A stretch of DNA of 64,000 bases from Prorocentrum cordatum (Eukaryota; Sar; Dinophyceae; Prorocentrales; Prorocentraceae): NCBI GenBank assembly GCA_963575745.1, contig CAUYUJ010016482.1:781543-845542 (forward strand), written 5' to 3'. Under the pieces are notes generated by a model. That model made no database searches and was not told where the DNA came from. It saw only the letters and a list, made by a program, of their open reading frames with translations. Position numbers and translations under genes: made by a program. Positions 1 through 8,456 of this stretch are shown here, one piece after another; position 1 is the first letter of the stretch, and each line of letters starts with the position of its first letter.

Positions 1-127
1 CGACGCGCGATGCGCTGCCACAAGCCAGCTTCCCGCAAGATCGGTCCAGAGTGGGAGGGGACGGAGCTGGGCGGGTGAAGGACCACCAGAGCACTGCTCC
101 AGCCTTCCCTCAGCCCTGGGTCTGCTG

Positions 128-620
128 ACCACACAGGAGCACGGCAGACCACACAGGAGCGCGGCAAACCACAAAGGAGCAAGGCAGACCCCAAATGAGC
201 ACGGCAGTCCACACGTTCGCACGGCAGACCGCACAGGAGCACGGCAGACCGCACATGAACACGGCAGACCAAGAAGGAACACGGCAGACCACACAGGAGC
301 ACGGCAGACCACACAGGAGCACGGCAGACCACACGGGACACGGCAGACCCCACGGGAGCACGGCAGACCACACAGGAGCACGGCAAACCACACAAGAGCA
401 CGGCAGACCATACAGGAGCACGCCAGACCACACAGGAGCACGGCAGACCACACGTTCGCACGGCAAACTCCACAGGAGCACGGCAGACCCCAAAGGAGCA
501 CGGCAGACCACAGGAGCACGGAAGACCGCACAGGAGCGCGGCAGACCACACAGGAGCACGGCAAACCAAGAAGGAGCACGGCAGACCACAGGAGCACCGC
601 AGACGCCACAGAAGCACGGC
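128..620. repeat. 20-bp minisatellite array A
   Basis: Tandem copies of a ~20-bp unit reading GGAGCACGGCAGACCACACA, with scattered substitutions and small indels. It is followed at about 621-662 by a short CGT-rich trinucleotide run. Reading frames run through the array only because the unit rarely makes stops; I do not regard them as genes. Confidence 0.93.
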
Positions 621-662
621 AGATCGTCGTCGTCGTCATCGTCGTCGTCGTCGTCTTCGTCA

Positions 663-985
663 ATAACGATCTCGAAAATTACGACAAAAAACGATGACAG
701 AAAACGACCACAAACATAACACAAAAACCAACCGAACACGGAATCCAACAACAAAAAAACAATCAGAAAAACGACCGCAATCATAAATGATAACGACGGC
801 GACAGCGAGAACGGCAACAGCGGACGATTATAATGAAAACGACGACCACGACAAAGGAAAGGCACGCGACGACGACGACGGACAAACAAAAGACAAGACA
901 GGCTGGAACAGAAAAAGTAGGCTGGGCGACAACGGGTGGGGGCCCGCGTGGCCGAGAGAAAAGCACGTTGTCGACACCATGATGT
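663..985. other. Non-repetitive spacer, no gene seen
   Basis: AC-rich sequence with many short AAC and GACGAC words. Reading frames on both strands are low-complexity and show no domain. I see no supported feature. Confidence 0.5.
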
Positions 986-1577
986 GGCCAGGGCAGCAGA
1001 CTACCTCGACAGACCAGCGCGGCAGGCCACCATTTAGTCTGTTCTGTTGCGTTTATGGGTTTCTCTGACGTTCTCGCCAATACGGTCTCTGACGCACGTG
1101 GTGGATAAAAAACTGCGCTTCCCGTTCTTGTCTGGTCAGGTATCTTTATATCTATGGGTTGCGGGGCCGCACGGCGTTTTTCATTGGCGGATTCCCCAAA
1201 ATGGCCATTTCGCTCGAGACGTCCTCGAAAAATCGAGGTGTTGGAGGCTATCGTTTAAGACGTCTTATGTCAAAAATGACGGGCCAGGGCAGCAGACTAC
1301 CTCGACAGACCAGCGCGGCAGGCCACCATTTAGTCTGTTCTGTTGCGTTTATGGGTTTCTCTGACGTTCTCGCCAATACGGTCTCTGACGCACGTGGTGG
1401 ATAAAAAACTGCGCTTCCCGTTCTTGTCTGGTCAGGTATCTTTATATCTATGGGTTGCGGGGCCGCACGGCGTTTTTCATTGGCGGATTCCCCAAAATGG
1501 CCATTTCGCTCGAGACGTCCTCGAAAAATCGAGGTGTTGGAGGCTATCGTTTAAGACGTCTTATGTCAAAAATGACG
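986..1577. repeat. 296-bp tandem duplication
   Basis: Two essentially identical direct copies, 986-1281 and 1282-1577, each starting GGCCAGGGCAGCAGACTACC. The near identity points to a recent duplication or an assembly artefact. Part of the unit, from the TTTAGTCTGTTCTGTTGCG segment to the ATAAAAAACTGCGCTTCCC segment, recurs at 32.27-32.38 kb, so the unit contains a dispersed repeat. Confidence 0.93.
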
Positions 1578-1840
1578 GTTTCGCTCGAGACATCCTCAAA
1601 AAATCGGGATGTTGAAAAATATCAAAATTTTTTGTTATGCATGAAAAATGAGCGTTTCGCTCGAGACATCCTCGAACAAATGAGATGCCGACAGAGGTGT
1701 TTTAGAACCTCTTATGTCAAAAAAGACGTTTTCGCTCGGGACGTCCTCAGAAAATGAGCAGGTGGTCTGCCGTGCTCCCGTGTGGAGCACGGCAGACCAC
1801 GGCCATTTCGCTCGAGACATCCTCAAAAAATCGAGGTGTG
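1578..1840. repeat. Degenerate repeats of a TTTCGCTCGAGAC module
   Basis: Several diverged copies of a ~37-45 bp module with the core TTTCGCTCGAGACATCCTC follow the 296-bp duplication, at about 1579, 1651, 1729 and 1805. The same core lies inside each 296-bp unit and once more near 32.39 kb. Confidence 0.8.
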
Positions 1841-2698
1841 GTCTGCCGTGCTCCTGTGTGGTCTGCCGTGCTCCTGTGGTCTGCCGTGCTCCCCACAGGA
1901 GCACGGCAGACCGCGCGTAGGAACCGAGAGGGGCACGGCAGACCAAGACGAGGAGCACGGCTGACCAGGCTTAGGAACCGAGAGGAGCACGGCAGACCAA
2001 GACGAGGAGCACGGCAGACCAGGCACCAAGAGCGCCCTCAAGACGACGGAAAGGATGACCAAGACGAGGAGCACGGCAGACCAAGACGAGGAGCACGGCA
2101 GACTATGCCCTAAGAGTGCCCTCAAGACGGCCGAACAACGGCAGACCACAGAAGAGCACGGCAGACCACAGAAGAGCACGGCAGACCAACAGGAGCACGG
2201 CAGACCACACAAGAGCACGGCAGGCCACACAGGAGCACGGCAGACCACACAGGAGCACGGCAGACCACAAAGGAGCACGGCAGACCACACAGGAGCACGG
2301 CAGACGCCACAGGAGCACGGCGGAACCCACAGGAGCACGGCAGACCACAGAAGAGCACGGCAGAGCAGACCCAAAAGGAGCACGGCAGACCACACAGGAG
2401 CAAGGCAAACCACAGGAGCACGGCAGACCACACAGGAGCACGGCAGACCCCACAGTAGCAAGGCAGACCCCAAAGGACCACGGCAGACCACCGGAGCACG
2501 GCAGACCACACAGGAGTACGGCAGACCCCACATGAGCACGGCAAATCCAAATGAGCACGGCAGACCACAAGAGCACGGCAGACCACACAGGAGCACGGCA
2601 GACTCCACAGGAGCACGGCAGACCACAAAGGAGCACGGCAGACCACATAGGAGCCCGGCAGACGCCACAGGAGCACGGCAGACGCCACAGGAGCACGG
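1757..2698. repeat. 20-bp minisatellite array B with orientation switch
   Basis: Same 20-bp unit as array A. Copies up to about 1890 are in inverse orientation (GGTCTGCCGTGCTCCTGTGT) and later copies are in the forward orientation. The switch at about 1875-1912 forms a short hairpin. The array runs straight into the N gap, so its true length is unknown. Confidence 0.92.
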
Positions 2699-2798
2699 NN
2701 NNNNNNNNNNNNNNNNNNNNNNNNNNNNNNNNNNNNNNNNNNNNNNNNNNNNNNNNNNNNNNNNNNNNNNNNNNNNNNNNNNNNNNNNNNNNNNNNNN
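2699..2798. other. Assembly gap (100 N)
   Basis: Exactly 100 N bases, a usual placeholder for a gap of unknown size. It lies between the 20-bp minisatellite and a TCC-rich microsatellite, so the gap probably reflects collapse of repeats. Confidence 0.99.
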
Positions 2799-3000
2799 TC
2801 ACTCCTCCTCCTCATCCTCCTACTCCTCTCCTACTCTTCCTCCTCCTCCTTTCTCTCCTACATCATCCTCCTCCTCTCGTCGTGTTCTCATCGTCGTTCT
2901 TGTCGTCTTTCCTCCTCCTCATCCTCCTCCACACCTACTCCTCCTCCTCCTCCTCCTCCTCCTCCTCCTCCTCCTCCTCCTCCTCCTCTTCCTCCGCCAG
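2799..3000. repeat. (TCC)n-rich microsatellite
   Basis: Interrupted TCC/CTC repeats, cleanest at about 2938-2990. The next ~360 bases (3000-3360) are unique-looking sequence in which I see no supported gene. Confidence 0.9.
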
Positions 3001-3364
3001 GGAGGGGGTGCCACTCAGGGGCGAGGCCCTTTTCTGGAACGCGCCTGATTCGGGGGCTCTAAGAACCGTGCTCCGTGCGGTGACAGACCGCGCGGCGCCG
3101 TCGAAATCCCACGCGACCTCACTGCACGATCCGTCACCGCGCGGCCTCGAAGCCTGGAAGGGCCCCTTTCTTTTGGCCATCGACAGCTTCACTTCCACAG
3201 CTCTGGCACTGACTGCGAGGGCCCTGCCAGCACGACTCAGACAGCGCTCCACTGAGGAGTTCGTCTGAGCCCTCTCAAAACAGCTGGGCCAAGGACAGAA
3301 GAACATCCTTCGGAAAACATGGGGCCCTCCCTCCGCCGGCCCAATCTGAAGAACATTCGAGGGT

Positions 3365-4500
3365 GCATTCCGGCACGCCCCTCACGAGGATCGTGGCCCC
3401 ATAGAGAGCTCCAGAGAAGACGCCTGTGGCAAGGTTCGGATGGCGGCCTCGGACTAGTTCGGCACACCCCTCACTAGGATTGTGGCCCCACAGGAGCTCC
3501 ACCGAAGGCGCCAATGGCAGGGTTCGCATGGCGGCCTCGGCCTATTTCAGCACACCCCTCACGAGGATCATGGCCCCACAGGGGCTTCACCGGAGGCTCC
3601 AGTGGCAGGGTTCGCATGGCGGCCTCGGGCCATTGCGGCGCACCCCTCACGAGGATCGTTGCCCCATGGGGGGCTTCACCGAAAGCGCCACTGGCAGGGT
3701 TCGCGTGGCGGCCTCTGGCCATTTCGGCACACCCCTCACTAGGAGTGTGGCCCCATAGAGAGCTCAACCGAAGGCGCCAGCGGCAGGGTTAGCATGGCGG
3801 CCTCGGGCCATTGCGGCACACCCCTCACGAGGATCGGGCGCCAATGGCAGGGTTCGCATGGCGGCCTCGGCCCATTTCGGCACGCACCCCTCACGAGCAT
3901 CGTGGCCACATAGGGAGCTCCACCGAAGGCCCCCAATGGCAGGGTTCGCATGGCGGCCTCGGCCCATTTCGGCACACCCCTCACTAGGACCGTGGCCCAA
4001 TGGGGAGCTCCACCGAATGCCCCAGCCCCTCACGAGGATCGTGGCCTCATAAGGAGCTCCACCGAAGGCTCCAGTGGCAGGGTTCGCGTGGCGGCCTCGG
4101 GCCATTTCGCCGCACCCCTCACGTGGATCGTTGCCCCGTGGGGAGCTCCACCGAAGGCGCCAGTGGCAGGGTTCGCAGGGTTCGCATGTCGGCCTCGGGC
4201 CATTTCGGCACACCCCTTACAAGGATCGTGGTCACATTGGGAGCTCCACCGAAGGCGCCAATGGCAGGGTTCGCATGGCGGCCTCGGGCCATTTCGGTAC
4301 ACCCCTCACGAGAATCGTGGCCCCATAGAGAGCCCCACCGAAGGCGCCAGCGGCAGGTTTCGCATGGCGGCCTCAGGCCATTTCGGCACACCCCCCACGA
4401 GGATCGTGGCCCCACAGGAGCTCCACCGAAGGCGCCAGTGGCAGGGTTCGCATGGCGGCCTCGGGCCATTTCGGGATACCCCTCACGAAAATCTTGGCCC
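3365..4500. repeat. ~89-bp satellite array, about 12 copies
   Basis: Each monomer carries GGCAGGGTTCGCATGGCGGC then CGGCACACCCCTCACGAG and GGAGCTCCACCGAAGGC. Most spacings are 88-90 bp, with a few shorter or longer copies near 3.83-4.07 kb. Long reading frames cross it on both strands because 89-bp units put successive copies in different frames; these are not treated as genes. Confidence 0.93.
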
Positions 4501-4505
4501 CACAG

Positions 4506-4783
4506 TTGGGCTGCTTCAACAACCGCGCAGGGGCGTTGTACTCCGCCCTGTCGACGTGCAACGCCACCTCCTCCCTCATGGCTCTCAAAGCCCTCTCCGG
4601 CTTCCGCTCCTCGGTCAGAGGGTCGCCGTCCTTGTCGTCGTCGGCGCCCGGGAAGACGGCCACGAACATGTTCTTGAGCATGTCGGGCTCCGGCGGGAAG
4701 CCGTGGCCACATAGGGGGCGCGGGCGAAGATGGTATGCACAATTGCGGTATTTACAACTGCATATGGTTGGGTCCTTCGCCAA
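4506..4783 (-). CDS. Possible exon of an unrecognised gene
   Basis: An open minus-strand stretch directly beside the satellite reads as non-repetitive, mixed-charge protein, with segments such as NMFVAVFPGADDDKDGD and ERALRAMREEVALHVD. Composition is protein-like and unlike the flanking repeats. I do not recognise a family. No start or splice sites could be assigned, and the frame runs into the satellite at its 3' side. It may be a genuine exon captured next to the satellite or chance. Confidence 0.25.
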
Positions 4784-5395
4784 GCTAATCTTTTATTGGT
4801 TTACGACGCGAGGGGGTCTGAGCCCCGCGCCTCTCCTCCTCCCCCCCTTTCCCGACGGCGACTGGTGCCAGGCGGCCGGCGCCAAGCGGCGGGTGCCCGA
4901 CGCGACGCGCGCTCGCCTCCCGGGGACGCTGCGCCCCCAGAGGGCGCGAGGCACCAGGCCTGAAGCTAGAGGACAACCTTCCGTCGTGACTTGCCCCATC
5001 AGTGCTTGCACTGAAGGGGCCCTAGCGGAGGTTGGAAGAGTTGGCGAAAACGTCCCGCCGATTTTGGTGGCAGGCTGGGTTCCCGGGTTCCCGGTTTCGG
5101 CTTCCCGGGTTCCCAATCATTGGTGCCGGGCCGACTTCGGTGGATTCTGGGTTCCAAAGCTCCCGGTTTCCTGGTCGATCTCCTCAGGGAAAACCATCCA
5201 CTGATTGGGGTGTAATTTGTCCAAATTCGGGCTCCCCCACTTCCCAAGACAAGACACTTACATGGGACATTAACAACTTGGTGTCTGGTTACATGGCTTA
5301 CACTTCAGCAACTTATAAGTCAAGATATCGTAAGTTGGGTGTCTGGATCACAACTGACTTGCTAAGTCAAGCCGATCGCGCTAACCAGATGCAGG
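4784..5395. other. Intergenic, no gene supported
   Basis: Contains weak GGTTCCCGGGTTCCC-like repetition around 5075-5180 and otherwise unique sequence. Reading frames here have no recognisable domain. Confidence 0.45.
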
Positions 5396-5475
5396 GGTAC
5401 GTAAGTGATTCGTAAGTGATTCGTAAGTGATTCGTAAGTGATTCGTAAGTGATTCGTAAGTGAAACGTAAGTCTA
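5396..5475. repeat. 11-bp tandem repeat GTAAGTGATTC
   Basis: About six to seven head-to-tail copies of GTAAGTGATTC. The unit contains GTAAGT, the consensus GT-type 5' splice site. A related CGTAAGTGG-containing repeat occurs at 31.7 kb. Confidence 0.92.
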
Positions 5476-5524
5476 ACATGAAATCTGGCTCCTGCGCGTG
5501 CATTGGGAACACTTGATCCTGCGA

Positions 5525-5867
5525 CCTGGCTCCTCCACCTCCTTCTCGTCTTTTTCCTTCCTCCTCCTCCTCCTCCTCATTCCTCGTCTTCCTCCTCTTC
5601 CCTCCTCCTCCTCCTGATTCCCCTCCTCCTCCTCGTCCTCCTCATTGTTCCTCCTCCTCCTCCACCTCCACCTTCGTTCCTCCTTTCTCGTCCTTCCTTC
5701 TCACGCGCCCACGCTCCCGCGTGGCGGGGCTCGCGGTGGGCCAGCGACGAGGTGCACCACTCGAGGCGCCCAGGGGGCAGAACGGGGGGGCGGGCAAGAA
5801 CAGTAGCAACATCAGCAACAGCAACTGCAGCAGCAGCAGCGGCGGCACCAACAGCAGTTGAGGCAGT

Positions 5868-5914
<47 letters not shown>

Positions 5915-5917
5915 TTT

Positions 5918-5954
<37 letters not shown>

Positions 5955-5960
5955 ACGAGC
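5525..5960. repeat. (TCC)n then (GCA)n microsatellites
   Basis: TCC-rich stretches at about 5530-5700, then an interrupted CAG/GCA run at about 5805-5953. The latter reads as poly-A, poly-S or poly-Q in the different frames. Confidence 0.9.
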
Positions 5961-6084
5961 ATGAGAGGTGGGTTAGCCCGAGGCCAGGAAACAACGCATG
6001 GGTGAAGCCCAGAGGCCCTGCCAAGCCCCCAGGGCCAGGCAGGGCTACGCAGGCAATCCAACCGCACTCCTCGGGCCGCCAACG

Positions 6085-6330
6085 CCACTATGAAACGAAG
6101 GAGGGGGAGGATGAGGATGAGATGGAGGGAAAGGGGAGGAGAAGGAGGAAAAAGAGGAGAAGGAGGAGGAAGAGAAGGAGGAGGAGGAGGAGGGGGAGGA
6201 GGAAGAGGAGAGGAGGAGGAGGAAAATTATGATGGCAATGATGGCGGTGGTGGCCGCCACATGTGCTGCGCGGCGGTGGGCCAGCTTCTCCTCCTCCTTT
6301 TCCTCCTCCTCCTCCTCCTCCCTGCCCTTC
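6085..6330. repeat. (GGA)n and (TCC)n microsatellites in opposite senses
   Basis: GGA-rich at 6085-6230, then TCC-rich at 6285-6325 on the same strand, so the two could pair. Confidence 0.88.
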
Positions 6331-6429
6331 GGCGAAGTCCCCTGCCCCCTACCCCCTCGGCACGCTGCCGATCGACCGCGCAGGGCCCCAGGAGCTCCAG
6401 AAGACGACTCGGGTCGCGAAGCCTGCTCC

Positions 6430-6625
6430 GCAGACTGCTGGTGCCAAGATCCGCTATGATATGTTTTGCTGTGCTCTGCCATTATGTGATATGTCATGCT
6501 GATGTGCGATGTGTTGTTGATATGTTTTGCTGCTGAGGTGCTTTGCTGATTTGATATGATCTGTCATGCTTTGATGTGCGATGCGCTGTTGTAGAGGATA
6601 TGCTCTGCCATGGCCTGCTACTTTT
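6430..6625. repeat. Degenerate TGCTxTGATATG repeats
   Basis: Dense, irregular recurrence of words such as GATATGTTTTGCTG, GTCATGCT and GTGCGATG. The sequence is locally AT-richer than its surroundings. A similar texture appears at 55.6-55.87 kb. From 6.63 to 7.0 kb I see nothing supported, except two copies of CGAGGCGATGCCTTCGG near 6656 and 6888. Confidence 0.7.
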
Positions 6626-7009
6626 CGCGTCACACCCTATGACAAAGTTATCATCCGAGGCGATGCCTTCGGTGTCCGAGCAGATCCAAGCCCGACTGTC
6701 GTGGCATCGCAGCTGTATAGAATGCGTGCGCACGGCGGTCACCCGCCAGCCGGACGAGGCCTCTGCAAGAAGCGGAGTGAAGGGAGGATGTGTTGAAGAT
6801 GATGAAGGGACCAGGAGGCGAAGCGAGGAAGAGAGACGAGCGTAAAGTGACGGTGGGGCGTTCATTAAATGACACGCGCATGGCGTCCGAGGCGATGCCT
6901 TCGGAGAGTAAGTGCCCGTACACTCGCGAGACGTGGGGGAAAGGGTGGGTGCTCTTTCGTGGGAGGAGGCAGAGTTTGGGAAGGGGGCGTAAGAGGACCT
7001 GGCCCTGGC

Positions 7010-8034
7010 CTAGAGGCAGTACTTGACAAGCTCAGCCCAGTTGGCTTTCGCTTTCCCAGGAACCTTGAATGAGAACTGCTTGTCCTCGCGGACCATGGGC
7101 TCTTTGGCCCTCCACGAGCACTTTTTCACATCAGTGTAAATCTTAAACTTCCCAATGAAAAAAGCATCGCGAGGGCAAGTCGGGATCCCAGGGAACTTAG
7201 TGAGCGAAGTATGACCCGCAGGGCTGGGGGCAGCAGCTGGCCTCTTAAACGCAGGGCCGCTCGCGGCCACGGCTCTCTTGGCCCTCTTGGCAGGGGGGGT
7301 ACGCTTGGCCTTGGCCTTCACAGCCTTGGCCTTCTTGGGTTTGGCTGTCTCTTCGGCAGTCTCCTTCTTGGCAGGGCGGCCGCGGCCTTTGCCGCGGCCG
7401 CGACCCTTGCCGCGGCCCTTGCCGCGGCCAGTGCCACTGCTAGCGCCCTCAGCCTCCTCCTCTGCCTCTGCAGCTTCCCTGGCGTCTCTAGCCGCCTCCC
7501 TCGATCTCTTCAGGACGCTCTTCAGTCTCTCCGCAGAAGCTTCCAAGTCTCCGCGCGAGGAGCCTGCGCCGCCCGCCGCGGACTCCTCCGAACCGAGCGA
7601 ATCAATCAGCTCCACGACCCCCTCAAGGCCTGCAGGCAGCGCAGCGGCCGCGCCCGCAGCGCCCGCAATCGCAGCGGGCGCGACCGCGGGAGCAGCTGGC
7701 GGCGGAAGGGCAAGCATGCCTCCTGTCGCTGGCGGGGCCATGAGCTGGGGTCTGGCGCTGCCAGCGCTAGCGTTGCCGGCGCCAGCGCCGCCGCCGCCGG
7801 CGCCGTACACGATCAGGCCAGGCACGCTTGCAGAGTCCACGGCGGGCCTGATCAGGTTGCCGAGCGCCTCGGGTGAGGGTTGCTGCTACCACCGATTCAC
7901 CCCTTCGTGCAGGGCCCACTCCTCCTCCTCCTCCTCCTCCTCCTCCTCCTCCTCCTCCTCCTGCTCCTCCGCATCCCCCCATTCGCCCCCCTCGTCCTCG
8001 TCCTTATCCTTCTCCTTCCTCCTCCTCCTCCTCC

Positions 8035-8066
<32 letters not shown>

Positions 8067-8424
8067 CTCCTCCTCCTCCTCCTCCTCCTCCTCTATCTTC
8101 GCATGATGCGTTCCCCTCCCCTCTCGTTTTTCTTGTTTCCTCTACGCTCCCCGCCCCTTTCAGCCCTTCCCCGCCCTGTTTCCGTCAGGTTACCCTCCCG
8201 CCTCCCCTGTGCCCCCCTACCCCCGCTTCTCAAAATCAAATGTGCCGCTTGCTTTCGCTCTCGAAATCTCCTGCGTGTTGCGTTGTCCCTCTCTCTCTGT
8301 CTCGCTCTGTCGCTCTCTCCTTCGTTCATTCCGCTGCCCCCCCTCCCAAATCAGGTGCGCCGAGCGCGAGCCCCTCTCCAGCGGTGCCAGGGGGGGTCTT
8401 TGCAGGGGAAGTAGGGGTGATTGA

Positions 8425-8456
<32 letters not shown>

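Noticed and set aside
195-719. 174-aa frame through the first minisatellite
   Set aside because: It is a translation of the 20-bp unit; all strands give similar frames and there is no domain.
1197-1225. Possible relict spliced leader (GGCCATTTCGCTCGAG resembles the dinoflagellate leader core GCCATTTTGGCTCAAG)
   Set aside because: About 13 of 16 positions match with a gap, and the word belongs to a repeat module found many times without genes downstream. Chance similarity is more likely.
3365-4714. Overlapping 150- to 254-aa frames on both strands
   Set aside because: Produced by the ~89-bp satellite; each strand gives the same words in shifted frames.
5805-5953. Poly-Q/poly-A coding repeat
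   Set aside because: No flanking conserved protein sequence, start or splice signals; treated as a microsatellite.
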